DNA of 27,210 bases from Setaria digitata (lineage: Eukaryota; Nematoda; Chromadorea; Rhabditida; Setariidae): positions 3,924 to 31,133 of the forward strand of contig RCAB01000632.1 in assembly GCA_003640385.1 (NCBI GenBank), in the 5' to 3' direction. A program made the translations under genes and the position numbers. Shown one piece after another: positions 1 through 17,566 of this stretch; position 1 is the stretch's first letter, and each line of letters begins with the position of its first letter. The notes below the pieces were generated by a model. It was not told the DNA's origin. It did not search any database and saw only the letters and a program-made list of their open reading frames with translations.

Positions 1-20
1 TATATATATATATATATATA
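1..20. repeat. (TA)n microsatellite at window edge
   Basis: The first 20 bases are pure TA dinucleotides, cut by the window edge. They lie in what appears to be an intron of the first gene, whose first visible exon begins at 249. Confidence 0.9.
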
Positions 21-248
21 ATGTCATGCCTGTTAATTTTAAATTTCCTTTACTTTCGCAGAATATCAATAAAATATCAATCGATTATTTTTCTTGTGGA
101 TTTCTTCTATCTCTGAACTGGTTTTTAATTTTTTTCCACTGTAAAAAAAAAAAAAAATCTACACTATTGTTTATTGTGCTCCTTCACTGTCATTTTTTCT
201 TTTCTTTCCTTTTTTTGCATTTCCGATATTTATTGGAAATCATTTCAG

Positions 249-2779
249 CTGGTAGAATTAAGCGATGTAGGTTTGCGAAGTTTGTTGTCCGATGTGCATG
301 AACTGGATCGGGAGCAAATTCGACTTTCAAATAATCGCCGAAAATTATTAGAGTTCGTTCTTTATTTTAAGTTTTTATTTTTTTCCTTTAGTGTTGCCAA
401 GGAGATCTCGGAAAATCTTTATTGTAAATAACTGATTTCGGCTAGTGAAAAATCTTTTAGACAAATGCGCCAAATGCATAAGCAAGAATTAGGGTCACTA
501 CGCGAATGTATGGAAACACTGAAAAGACTGATGAGTGAACGTGGGATGAATTTGCTAGCAACACATATTGGGCAAGACGTGATGGAGTTTCTGCATGAGA
601 AGGATCAAAGTTTAGGCGCAGGTATGTTCTTGTTTCTGTACTATTTAATTGCAGTTTTAGTTTTCTGCAGTTTATGCCATGAACTTTTGGTTAGTTATTT
701 CACAGTAATTGTCATATTCAGTGTTGTCATTTTCAAACTCTAACTTACTAACGCAATATTCTGTTCAAATCTAATACGAGAAGAGATTCTTTTAGGATAG
801 TAGTTGTGCATAATGTGTATATCATTCACGCTGAAAAATGAGGATCCTTCTACTTGTCATAGACACGTCCAGGTAATTTAGCCAAAAATTTTGTGCAATG
901 TTATGTGTATTTGTTTTCAGGAAGTATACCACTGTCGATAAAGATGCCTACTTCCTCGTCAGAATCATGGTATCTTTTGCTATTTTAAGCTGTTTAATGT
1001 GTTTTCCGCAATAGTTTCAATATTTTGAGTCTCTCCAAATATTACATTTAATCTGTTGTATTTTATCACCTTTCTAAATTGCAGTCCAGTTTCATACGGC
1101 GTTTTTCCAAAAACTCAAAGCTTTGCCCAGAATTCGCTACCAGCACGACCACATTTTGCTCCAGAACGTTCCGGTGCATTTAATTATCCACTAGGGGCAC
1201 CGGCTGTTCCTGGACCACTCATTTTACCTCCTCCAGATTTTTCAGTTCCTCCACCTTTTCCTGGACATGCATTGCAAGGTTATTTTTTGTCAAGCATTTT
1301 TGTTTTTGTTCTAAATTGCTTTTTTTATTCCTTGCTTCCATGCTTTTAATTCTTTCTTTCCTACTGAGTCAGTAAATGTGCAGCAGATTACATTAATTGG
1401 GGTTTAGAATGTTTTCTGTTTTTAAATCCTGTTTAATTCATTTTAAGCTGGAAATGATCAAACATTCGAAGGCCCTGGTACATCAACGATTAACACTCGA
1501 GATATCGCGGTAATTCGTATCCTTGTTATGTTTAAATTTTCTCCGAGAAAAGTTATTAGATTATAAGGATCCTTGCCAATTAATTATCTAATGGTTTCCA
1601 AAAGTCAGTTTTTAGTTGAAGTTAAGTTCTATTTTAAAATTGTTTAGAAAAAAAAATAAATGTCACTTCTTTCTTTTTCATTTTAAAACTATAATCCGTC
1701 TTACTAAGTTTTCCTTTTCATTGTAAATGTTTAGATCCGTCATTTAGGCAACTTCCTCAATGGGTGCTCCTTCGTTATGCGCTCAAGTAATGGAATCAGG
1801 AGCTCAAAATCCACTGCGGAATATGGCATTAGTAAGTACAAATGAAAGAACCATGGAAATGGCCAGTGGATCGAACACCCATATTCCACCGAATGGCACT
1901 GTGACATCTGAAAAAATTGGAAGGTTGGGATTTCGGCCAAAAATAAATCGTGAACTAGATCATCCAGGAATGTTATCCGGCATTCCGCAGCAGCCGCCAC
2001 AGCCACCAATGTTAGGGGTATTAAGAGGACAGCAGCGTTTTACTGCGCCACCATTTCGTGATGGTATGCCAGTTATCGATAATGGTCGTGGAGCACCATT
2101 CCCGGATGAACGCGTATTATCGTTTCCAAATAGCAGGATTGTTTCGTTGTATGACGACGGTCGATTACCGTTTCATGAATATGAACATCCGCAAGGTGAT
2201 GAGGCGATTCGAATTCGACATGTATGGAGCACACGGCGATCAGCTACTCAAAGAAGGTAATTTTTTTACTTTATATATTGTTTCCGCACCTTTTCTAGGC
2301 AACAGTTTCGGAGATTTCAAAAATTCATTTTTGCATTAGAACAATAAGAACAGATAAATGATCTTCTCATAAAGTCTGATGCAAGATGATTTTTTATTTA
2401 TAGAATGCTGCAGCAAGGAGTTTTTCGTGACCGAAAAGTCCAACGTGTTGCAGTTGGCACGTGTGCTGCACGAGTGCATGGATCAGAAATGCGTGATCGT
2501 TCGCGTTCTCCACGTGGTGGATCAAAAATAATGGTTGCGAATAGCATCAGCAGCGAGACGGGTGGGTATTTATTCATTGTTATTTTTATTTGAACTTTTA
2601 TCGCAGACTATCAAGAGGATTTGTGAGTTTTTGTTGTATTTATCATTTTAGGTGCTACTACTACCATTACTGCAGATACTGCTGAAATTCATGCTCCATC
2701 GGATAACAGTGGGGAAGAAAATGTGATATTGGTTGATGAAAACAGTGAGCCAGGGAATGAAAAAACCAACCAGTGTTAA
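249..2779 (+). CDS. 3' part of coiled-coil/proline-rich protein, TANGO1/cTAGE5-like (tentative)
   Basis: This gene is 5' truncated by the window. My exon model is 249-352, 461-621, 921-969, 1085-1278, 1448-1509, 1748-2256, 2404-2561 and 2652-2779 (stop TGT-TAA). The exons total 1365 nt, stay in frame and give 454 residues. The first ~90 residues are charged and helical, rich in E/L/R/K (LVELSDVGLRSLLSD..., then QMRQMHKQELGSLRE), consistent with a coiled coil. After that comes a proline-rich tail with LPPPDF, VPPPFP, QQPPQPP and APPFRDG segments, then DRSRSPRGG and an acidic end (DNSGEENVILVDENSEPGN). No membrane segment is visible in this part. A coiled coil followed by PPP motifs is the layout of the C-terminal half of TANGO1/cTAGE5 proteins, where PPP motifs bind COPII Sec23. 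That assignment is inference; another coiled-coil/proline-rich scaffold is possible. The 353-460 intron uses donor GTTCGT. An alternative model adds exon 392-423 but needs introns of 35 and 37 nt, so I disfavour it. Confidence 0.6.
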
Positions 2780-3532
2780 ACACTTTTGTCACTTTCTTTT
2801 TTTTTGCTATATTGTTCACTTTTAGATTATTTTAATGTTATAAAATTTCTTAATTTTACATTTTGTTTGTGATTCATTTTATATGAAGTAACCTCCAGGA
2901 ATTGGTCATACACAGCAATAGAAGCTACCTTATCAAACTGTCTTATCGATTTGGATAAAACAGTGAAATTTAACAGCGTGGTTAAAAAAGAGAAAATGAA
3001 AATATCTAGTTCTTTTCTATGGGAAAAAATGGAATTACGAAATTTTTGAAATAAGTTACTACTACTCCGTCAGAAGAGAAAATTGTAGTGGGTAATACTG
3101 TTAAGATCCTTTACGTAGTTTATATTAGTACTTTTATTTGTGGGAATTGCAGAAGCGATTAGTCGTTCTTTATGACCGCTAAATTTTGGGGAAACTTTAG
3201 AACTGCAGTGACATCTTATAACAGGGTATTTGTGAAAGAAGTGACTGACAGGGACTTGAATTGCCACTAGGATTCACTTATTATGCTGGGAAAAGGTTTC
3301 AGAGAGCGATTCTGCAGTCAGATATTGCAGCAAATATTTTGTTTTTAACGAAGTGGAGTAGCAGTTTTGATTTCGTAGCTGGTTTTTTAGGCCTGGATTT
3401 ATACTTTTTTATTCTTACCGTTTTCTCCCCTCTCTACCTTCTTAAACACTTGAGAATATGTAAGCAAGAAATTTTTCTAATTCTGTGCTATATAATATGT
3501 GACAGTTCATCTTACACCAGTGCAGTGTAAAA
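2780..3532. other. spacer between two same-strand genes
   Basis: This 753-nt stretch lies between the stop of the proline-rich gene and the AFG2 start codon. It should hold the 3' UTR of the first and the 5' leader of the second. I found no AATAAA hexamer in it. CAG trinucleotides that could serve as splice acceptors occur just before the start codon, at 3518-3520 and 3523-3525. A frame open from 3261 to 3530 has no recognisable family and I do not call it a gene. Spacing and strand would allow a nematode operon, but nothing here proves it. Confidence 0.5.
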
Positions 3533-8391
<4,859 letters not shown>

Positions 8392-8940
8392 CTGGCTGTA
8401 GCACATGTACCTTCATTGTTTAATTTTTTCTACAGTATGGTACTTATTACGTATTTTCGTTACTTAGTACTCGTAATGAAAATTTGAGAATACAATGAAG
8501 CACATTTGTTAATCGAGGTGTTACTAATATTTTTTATATTTTTTTTTTTATACGGACCCTAAACTAGTCATTAAAATGATAATGATTCAAGTCATCCGGT
8601 TAATTTTTTAATGAAATGTACTTGCGATTAAATAGAAAAGTGAACTGAAGTTTTCTCTAATTGTGGAAAAAAAAATTTGTTTGCTTATTGCGTTTCAAGG
8701 AATTTCATTTGTTTGTTATATGTGCTGAAATTATGTTAAATTTCATTTGTTCAGCAAAAAAAAAATTCAGATTTCGTGTGTTCAGCACATAATTTTGATT
8801 TTATAAATGTGGACTATAAAATGGCGATAAAAGTCCTAAAGATCATCCTCAATTATATTTTCGATTTACTTTTATCATCTCTATCTATACTTATTTGTTA
8901 ATTTTTGATATTGTTAATAAAGTGAAAATGATTGTTAACT
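8392..8940 (+). other. probable 3' UTR / 3' flank of AFG2 gene
   Basis: No coding signal follows the TGA at 8389-8391. The first clear polyadenylation hexamer I see is AATAAA at 8916-8921, in a U-rich setting, about 525 nt after the stop. A nearer, variant signal may be used instead, so the UTR end is uncertain. Confidence 0.4.
8916..8921 (+). promoter_or_regulatory. candidate polyadenylation signal AATAAA
   Basis: A consensus hexamer downstream of the AFG2 stop on the same strand. A perfect inverted repeat (ACTTTCAT-TT-ATGAAAGT) follows at 8986-9003. Confidence 0.35.
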
Positions 8941-11327
8941 GACAGTGCTTTGCTGCATTCATAGCAGAATCCAGTTAGTGAATATACTTTCATTTATGAA
9001 AGTTTGAAATAAGGCAACGAAATACACAAATAGTACAATAAACAGAAATCACATATTTGGAAGGATATTTTCTTTCCTCTGTTTAGCATGGTTAAAGAAA
9101 AGTTAGAGAAATGACATTTTTGAAATACTTCTTATATTGTTTCACAATTGAAATCCAAACAGCAATATACCTTCATTACTTTCACTTTTCAAATATATGT
9201 ATTTTAGTGATTAGCGTTGAATATTCGTGAAATTATGGAAAAAATTATGGAAGGAAAAAACTTAGGAAGAGAATGTAAGTTAAAATTAGTTTTTTTTTTT
9301 CGTTCTTATTTTAGCTTTTCCTTATAATAATATTTCTTGAATTCCATTTTTAAAAGTAAAATAGATAAATTTAAGAGTATCCATGTAATGTTGATAAATA
9401 TCATCTGTGAATAGAATTCTGGTTTTAAAGCGATCGAGAATTGATGAAATGGCATAATTAAGGAAAAATCGTTGGGATACTTGGATCTTGCGTGATCGTG
9501 ATCGTGAGCAATGGTATGATGTGTATTTTGGGATATATATGAATGAAAATTTGTTAATTGAAATGATAAAATGGATATAAAGATAAGGGTAAATGGGAGT
9601 TAATTAAATAGTGATGAGAATAAGATTGAAGTGGGGTTCAATTTAGATGAACTTTCTCGCTTAATTTCATTTATTTCACTGTTATTCAGTACTAAATCGT
9701 ATCATGTAAAATATTGCACCTTTAATATTTATGTGAACAAATTGATAATAACAGATAAGAAAATGATAAATCAGTTATCAGTTCTAAATTATTCACTTCA
9801 TTTAATTTTTTCCTTTAGTTCANAATATTTATGTGAACAAATTGATAATAACAGATAAGGAAATGATAAATCAGTTATCAGTTCTAAATTATTCACTTCA
9901 TTTAATTTTTTCCTTTAGTTCAATGGCCAAAGAATGCCTTGATACAGACAGAATTATCAATAGAAAAAAAAAAAAAATTATTTATTTCTGAGTCAATTTT
10001 GCCTCTCTAAGCTGATAAACGATTTGAAATATCCGGTATGCAGTTTATGAGCAATATCACATTATCATATCAGTGCAGCAAATCTTTTCAGATGTAATTA
10101 TTAGCTTTCCTTTTCATGTAAAGGAGATGGTTTTATCCTGGCTCTAAATAAAAATATTGTATAACTAAAGATGAGTACATAAGAATATATATATACTGAG
10201 TATTTAGTTTGTTCATTTCCAATTCATAGCTTATATTGGATTAATATTTCATTAGAGCTTATATTATTGTTATTTAAATGCATTTTTCCCATCAAATATT
10301 TCAAAAATGAAATTATTTGAATCAAATTTTTATAATAATATCATTAGTAATGAAATTATATTTTTTCTATTATCAACTTCACCTTAATGAAAAATTTTTC
10401 AAGGAATGACAAAAGAAAAAAAAAGCATTAAAAAGTTCTAATTGTTACTTTAATTATCATACTATCCAATATTTATGAACATTTAATTTTCATTTTAATT
10501 TTCTCATTTAGAAGACTCTGCTGTTTTTTCTTTTGCAGTTGAAATTTTTAAATCTTCTTCTTGTTTTCCTCGATATTTTTCTCTTTTTTTTTCGTTTTTT
10601 CTTAAAATGTTGCAAACAAATTAGCGACAAGAAATAATAAATTTAGTCAAATAATTGATGTATTAAACTAAAAAACACTTCAGAACTTATTTTTTCCGCG
10701 AAAATATCCTCTTTTTAAATTCTTTAATAAATTTTGCCTTAAGTATTGTGCTCTTTCAAGCAGATTTAACAGGCTTAGCTTTTACTTTTAGATCATCTTT
10801 TAAGCTAATTTTGTTTTCTTCAACTATGTGAATTCCAATCTTGAAATGTTTATTTTCGAATTTTAAATAGTTAATTTCTATATTTTCAGTCTCACTTCAC
10901 ACCTCTTTTGGGTAAGTGTCGTACTGTTAAATTGGGAAAAGTTTTCTATTCCTTTATGAATTTAAATTTTTATTTATTTTTGACTTAAAACTCAGATCCA
11001 AAAATATCTCTCCTTCAAATCAGTGAATTTCCACCGAATAAAATTTCACTCTTCTGATCTTAGAAAAATTGGTAGAAATTTTATGAAATGAAATTAATGC
11101 TTGATCACTTCCATTAAACTAAATACTTTTAAATCAAAATTTTTGATTTTTCAAATTTTCATTTTTATAATTTGCAAAATTTGCAATTGGAAGTTTTTTT
11201 TTCTCCTATCATTGCTTGCTTATTACTTTAAATTATGTCATTGTCTATCTCTATTTTATCAAAAAAAAAACACAATTATTATAAATTTGGAAGTGCTTAA
11301 ATTCAAAATTAAAAACTTTTAAAAAAA
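8941..11327. other. AT-rich intergenic spacer, no gene recognised
   Basis: This stretch holds low-complexity A/T-rich DNA, an assembly joint with duplicated flanks (9724-9922), and one open stretch without a start codon (9458-9577) that I could not assign. The open frame at 9631-9858 crosses the N and the duplication and is not credible. The region presumably includes the promoter of the transporter gene that begins at 11337, but I see no defined promoter element. Confidence 0.5.
9724..9922. repeat. 99-bp direct duplication around a single N (assembly joint)
   Basis: Bases 9724-9822 and 9824-9922 match over 99 positions with one difference (A at 9760, G at 9860), and N9823 lies between them. 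Two copies butted exactly against one N look like the unmerged overlapping ends of two contigs, so one copy is probably artificial. Confidence 0.85.
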
Positions 11328-11334
11328 TTTTCAG
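11328..11334 (+). promoter_or_regulatory. candidate spliced-leader trans-splice acceptor
   Basis: TTTTCAG sits 2 nt upstream of the start codon at 11337, after an A/T-rich run with no visible upstream coding exon. This is the expected look of an SL1 acceptor in nematodes. It could instead be an ordinary acceptor after a 5' UTR intron. Confidence 0.5.
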
Positions 11335-11336
11335 AA

Positions 11337-13097
11337 ATGGATCATGATAGGAAACCATCGACAGATACGATTTCCTATCATAATGTTAGAAGTATTTTAA
11401 ATGATAAATTCAAAAATGCACGCCGCCAAATGAAATTTCCATCTGCAAAACTCTGTATCACTGGAATTTTTGTTGTACTTGGAGGTGGCTTTAATTTTGG
11501 CTTTCAAGTTTCAATCATTAATCCAACTGGTGAACATCTACAGCAATTTTTGATACAGTCACTGGAGAGGTAATACAACAACCTTTGACCCTTTATCTTC
11601 ATTGTTTTGAAGTGCAATTAAAATTACTGTTAGCATCAAGAAAAAAAAAAAAATTTATTGCGAAAAGAATAAAAAAAAAAATTATTAAATTAACAATTGA
11701 CATCTACAAAATCAATTTGGGCTACGTAACAAAATTTCACCTTGATAATTGATAATATCCAAAAATTTCAATCTATAAGTACTGAGATTTCGAAAAATTC
11801 GTAATTTGTAGGCAGCCAATTTGAAAACCATCAAAATATATGCCATTCAAAAGTAAGTAGTCGTCATATGCATCTACTTGAAATCCGTCAACTATCAAAA
11901 TTAGCTCCCTCATTAAAATTATGGCATTTGAAAATTCCTTTTAGGCTGCCAGGATTGCCTAATCTGTCGTAATTCACTTGACAAATTCACTCACTCATCT
12001 ACTAGGTTGAAATGTCTGGAAATGACACTTAAATTTAAATGGCATGATCCATCTAAAATTAATTAACAAGAATGGCTATTTGAGTTGCTGTGTTGAAATG
12101 AATTTAGCACTCATAAAGTGATTTAAATTTATGTACTACTGTAATATTTGCCTAATGAAGTGGAAAATTTTTTATTTTTAGAAGGAATGAGCAAAATAAG
12201 AATATATCATAGAACTAGATAAGATAAGATGATGTATTAAATTGCGGTTGGTATGATAAAAACAGAAATCATTTAAACAGGAATAATTCAATAAATCACA
12301 CCCAATAAACAGTTAATTTTGTTGATTAACTTTGGAGGTCAAGAGGTCAAAAACTAGATCAAAGAATTCTTTAAATTTAAATTAATTATTTTTATTATTA
12401 GATTTTTGAAAAAAATAATTACACATTTTGCAGCCGTTATGTAGTGAAATTTTCGGAATTATCAAAACGGATATTTTGGTCATCCGTTGCTGGCATTTTA
12501 TTTTTTGGAGCAGTAATTGGTGCTACAATAATACCACCGGTAATTAATGGTATTGGTTCACGATGGTCATTTGTAATTATCGGAATTGTTAGTTACTTTT
12601 TTTTTTTTTAATTCGCTTTAATAATGTCACCATCATTTTTTTTTTCTTTAAATAGTAAATAATTTATTTTTATGCCTTGTCAAAATTTGGAGAGAAATTA
12701 TTAAAAAAAAAAACTTTCAGTTATTTTGAAAAATTTTAGAATAAGCTTATTTCACGTGAACAGAAATGAAAACTTGTGATTTTCGTGAATCAGTTTTATG
12801 TTCCCACGTATTAAGCACACCGAAATTAAATAATGATATAATTCAAAACTTGAAATACGACAAATTTGGTTAATATTTTTGTAGCACTTATAAAAAAAAC
12901 TCTTGCCGGCCTAGAGTTGAAACACTTCAGTTTTTTGTTTTTCTTCTTTTTTTTTTTCTCCCTCTGTGTCTCCTTTTTTTTTTCTTTTTTTTTTTTTTTT
13001 TTTTTTAAATTACGTCATTTAATTTAATTAATTAAGTTATAAAAAAAATTTCACAAATTTTGTATAACATTTTTTCTGTACATATCATTATTACTTT

Positions 13098-13128
<31 letters not shown>

Positions 13129-16090
13129 GAAAAAAATATATTGCAAACAATCATTTTAGTTAATTAAACAAATTTTTTTTTTATAAAATTTGTTTCGGCG
13201 AAATTTATTTTAGTCAATGATTATCGCACTTCTCCTTTCACCCTTATCAAAGTACACCAATATTGCGGAATTTTTTATCATTTCGCGATTTCTCGTTGGT
13301 ATTTGCATTGGCATGAGTACTACCGTACAAGGTGTATTCATAACTGAAATTAGTCCAGGTATTACAATAATAATTAATTATTTCTATTGCATATTTTTAT
13401 CCGAAATAACTGAACATTGTCGTGTTTTAATTTCAATTTCCTTTATAAAAGTAAAAATCTCTACAAAATTTTTAATCAAAATGTAAATTTAACACATATA
13501 AATTTATCAATTATAATTTAGCCATTACAAAAAAAAAAAAAAAGAAAAGATTCATTTAATTAAACAATTTATTAGTCTAAGGAATCATCCAATTTTCGAA
13601 GAAATTACCATTTCTTGTTTCCTATTTTTGATTTAATCCATACTCATTTCAGCGAAAAATCTTCATAAAAGAATTTTTATTAATGAAAAAAAAGTTTTTT
13701 TTTCTTTGCCTCCACAAAATTTATTGCTCTTATTTCGTACCTAAAAAGGGAAGTCATTTAGGAGAAGCTCAAATGATTTCGTACAAAACTAAACAATATC
13801 ATTTGTTGATTTACTTATCAAAGAACTTTTTTTATCCATCAATTAGTGATAAATAATCAGCTGATAAATAATTCACTCACTTAAATCTAGTAAGATATCT
13901 TTTTTTTCTGCTATGTGTGTAAAAAAAAAAATATCTATCATAATTTTAATTAAATCGAATTATAATACCAGTATGATATGATTTGTTAGGTAACTGTTAT
14001 CGAAATAATTTTTTCCTTTTTTGATAACTACAGTTTGTTATCGTGGTATAATGGGTGCACTAAGCGGTTTATCAACCAATATTGGTGCATTACTAGCATC
14101 AATGCTTGGCTTGCCACAAATTTTTGGTACCAATAATTTATGGCCATATTGTTATCTGTTGGAAGTAATTTCATGCTTAATGTTTATATGCCATGCAATT
14201 TTCTTCCTTCATGAAAGTCCATTGTATTTTCTGAAACGAATGAATGAAAAGTGTGCAAAAGAAGCGATAAAATTTTACAATCCAAAAGTTAATTACCAAG
14301 ACGACGATGGAATTGTAAGAAGCAGCGATGAGGATGAAATTGAAAAATTTCAAGTACAGCTAAGAAATGAAAATGAATTGAAAAATAGCAGTTGGATAAA
14401 ATTTTGGAAGGACAAGTTTGTTTTTTTTTTTTTTTTTGTTTTTGTTTTCTTCTATGGAACCGTAATTTTTATACTTCACTAATCTGCTAATTAAAATATA
14501 AAGAAAAAAAACAAACAAACAAAATTGCACTGTTTTCGAAGAGTAGTAATGTTTGGCGCTTCATTTTGCTATTTGACAAAATAAAACTTCATTCTACAAA
14601 AATTTTTTCTTTCTGTTAAGTACTGTTTAAACTTTTTTAAACAGCAATTTTTAATCAATCAAAATGTAAAATATTCATAATATTAACAAATTAATTGAGT
14701 TTTTCATTTTGAATAAAAATTTATTTTGATTTTTATTTATTTTGAGAGCATGAAATTTGTAATAATTTTTTTAGAGCAACCCGTAAAGCGCTATTTCTAT
14801 CACTTCTTCTAAATTGTACGGTAAGTTTTAGTGGCATAATGGCTATGGTATTTTTCGGCACAACACTTCTCAGTACTGCTGGCTTTACACCATCAGGTGC
14901 ATCATTAGCAAACTGTCTTGCCGGACTTTCCGGCACTGTTGGTATTCTTGTTCAAGCTGCTACCATTGATAATGTTTGTTTGTTTCAGCCACTTAATTCC
15001 TTTTTTTTTTTTTTTTTTTTCCATACAATTGATTCAAAGTGTAAACACAGAATGGAAATTAATTCTTTTTGTTTAAAATATTATGTCTAATACTATAATA
15101 TGGCAATATTGGTAATGTATAAATTTTAATTTAAAAAAAAAAAAAATTTCTTCAAATATTAGAAATTAGTTCATTGATCTCAATTTCTTTGCAATAATCT
15201 AACAATACACTGTTTGGAAATGGATCAATTTCACAATTTAGACATCATTTTTCTCAAATATAATTTCTCAATTATAAAATTTTTTTTTTTTTTGCTATTT
15301 ATTTTTCAGATTGGAAAATATGGTGAATTTCCTTTCTTTCTTTCTTTTTTTTTTTTTCCTTTAGATTGGACGCCGTTTCTTGCTTATTGGAAGTCTGAGC
15401 AGTTTAATATTGGTAAATTTTGGAATGATAATATTGATTTGGACTTATCATCAGCATTCTTCTATTTGGCTTGGCTATTGCTTCCTTTTACTCTTCATAC
15501 TATTCTTATTCTTTTTCAGGTTGTTAATTATTTTTCTCTTTTTCATCAAAAAAAAAAAAGAAAAAATCGAAAATACACAGGACTAATTGATTGACTGATT
15601 GATTTGGTATATTAATCGTTAAATTTTTTCGTTCCAAAATTTCATCTCAAATTTTGTAAATTCAAATAATTTTATATCAAAATGTGATTGTGTTTCGCAT
15701 AATTAATCCAGATTTTAGCAACTATTTACACTTTTTTTTTTCGTCTTTTCAAAAAATAACTTCAAAATTTCAAATAATTCAATTTTTTTTTTTTTTTTTT
15801 TGTAATTTTTTTACAGTGTTGGTATTGGCCCAGTTGCATGGTTCATTGCTACTGAATTAACCGAGCCATATTCTCGAGCTCAAGTACAATCATTATCTAT
15901 ATCGGCCCAATACATTACATGTTTCCTTTGTCCAATTTTCTATTTACCATTGGAGAAATTAATTGGACCATTTAGCTTCCTGATTTTCATTATTCCTCTA
16001 ACATTTACAACTATTTACATCTATTATTGTATGCCGGAAACGCGTAATCGTAGTGTAGACGAAATACAACGTTTGCTAAAAGGCGAATAA
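11337..16090 (+). CDS. MFS transporter, SLC2/GLUT-like, atypical substrate site
   Basis: The complete 7-exon model is 11337-11569, 12434-12587, 13214-13358, 14034-14415, 14775-14973, 15365-15519 and 15817-16090. All phases agree and give 513 residues, the usual GLUT length. The protein should be a plasma- or organelle-membrane protein with 12 helices. Visible SLC2 landmarks are: TM1 GFQVSIINP (56-64); loop NGIGSRW (116-122); GVFITEISP before TM5; RGIMGAL (181-187); HESPLYFLKR, a variant of PESPRYLL; TM7 FSGIMAMVFF (323-332); IGRR (372-375); GIGPVAWFIATEL in TM10; and PETRNRSVDEI near the end. Introns are T-rich and several exceed 300 nt. In an ungapped comparison with human GLUT1, the TM10 Trp (W388) is kept, but the positions of Q161, Q282, Q283, N288, E380, N411 and W412 are changed. 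The substrate is therefore unlikely to be assured as glucose. I see no C. elegans fgt-1-specific signature. Start choice: first ATG right after a TTTTCAG. Confidence 0.9.
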
Positions 16091-17566
16091 CTTTTACAAT
16101 ATTATTTCTTAATTAATTGATTTTTTTTTTCTCCCAATTTACGGTACTGTTTCCTATGTAATTTTAAGAGTTTGATTATTGTAGCATAATTATTAAATGC
16201 TGTAAAACCATAAATATAATTTAATGACTATTTCAGCAATTAGTTCGTTTTTTTTTTTTTTTTTTTTTTTTTAGTCTAAATTATCAAATGCTGTAGATAG
16301 AATTTAAGGTTTTTTTTTTCTTTTTAATTTAGTTTTATTTCTGTTACTTCTTTAGATTTAGAATCATATTATTATTATGGTGATTCTGAAAATTTTCATA
16401 AAATTATTCTGATGTTATTGAATAACTAAATTAACCAAATGCTTCAAATCACTAAACTAACTGCATTTTCATTGATAGCACTGATTAAATTGATTAATTA
16501 ATTGAATAATAACATTACTGATTCATGATTCGCGTAATTTTCGCATAAAACATAAATCAAATATTAAGCATATGCCAGTCTCGAGCATCGAAAGACCAAA
16601 ATGTTTAAGTGAAAATAAAATAAAGAAGAAAAAAAAAGGAAAAATTGAACACCAACAATTATGCCAATAGAAAAAAAAAAAAAAATTTCCCTGAATAAAA
16701 TATTTAGCAAATCTTTGATTCATTCAATTATTTAATTATTGCAGTAAATCTTACTTGATTATATCGATGCAAGAAATAAGTTAGCAAGAAATGCTTTCAA
16801 AAGTATACCTTTGCTTACATAATTAGCTACACAATTACTTTTTGCAAAAATGCAAATTCTAATTGCAAAGAAATGGTTTAAACTGAATTGAATTTCGAAA
16901 TGATATTTCTTTAAATTAAAAAATAAAAAATAAATTTACTGTCGAAGTAATACGAAATGCAAAAAGATGGTCTATTTTAGTTTCAGTAGCACAATAAATG
17001 AAAGATACTGCAATTTAACAATGAAAATACAATTTATATCAAGATGATTTTTTTTTTTTGCAACAAAATCTAATTTAAAAACAAAATGAAAGGAGGTGAA
17101 AAGTCTACATAAGATGCAAATAAAAGCCAATTTCGATTGAGAACAAAATTTTCCCATTAGAGAACATTCTCTATAAACTTTAGATTTATTAATTACATTA
17201 GCCGTGATATAATCGAAATTCTAATTATCGGGCTTCAATTAGCAGTGATATTTGCTTCCTGATGCTTTCAAGGAAGTCAAATCAGTAAAGTGATAGTGCA
17301 AAAAAAATTTCTCCCGATATAAATGATAACAAATATGATCTAAAGATAAAATTCAATAAGATGCATAATTTAAATTATCATTGAAAAAGAAAAAAATTGA
17401 AATAAAACTGTTGCATGCAATTATCAATTATCATTCAATCTTTCTGCAATTTTCTTTTTTTTTTTTTTTTTATTCATTTTCTAACATTTCATTCTAGGTA
17501 TGATAAAAATTTCCCGTAATATTATTTAAATTATGAAAATTTCTCATTACTTATGCATTAAAAAAA

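Noticed and set aside
392..423. Possible 32-nt exon in the proline-rich gene
   Set aside because: It keeps frame but needs introns of only 35 and 37 nt. Splicing 352 to 461 gives a smoother coiled coil and a 108-nt intron.
3261..3530. 89-residue plus-strand open frame just before AFG2
   Set aside because: It has no ATG at its start and no family, ends 2 nt before the AFG2 ATG, and lies where a 3' UTR and leader are expected.
9631..9858. 75-residue open frame crossing an N
   Set aside because: It reads through the unmerged duplication and repeats its own peptide. It is an assembly artefact.
14821..14838. GTAAGT at 14821 as a splice donor in the transporter
   Set aside because: Reading through it stays open and gives the expected TM7-TM8 sequence up to the donor at 14974, so it is coding.
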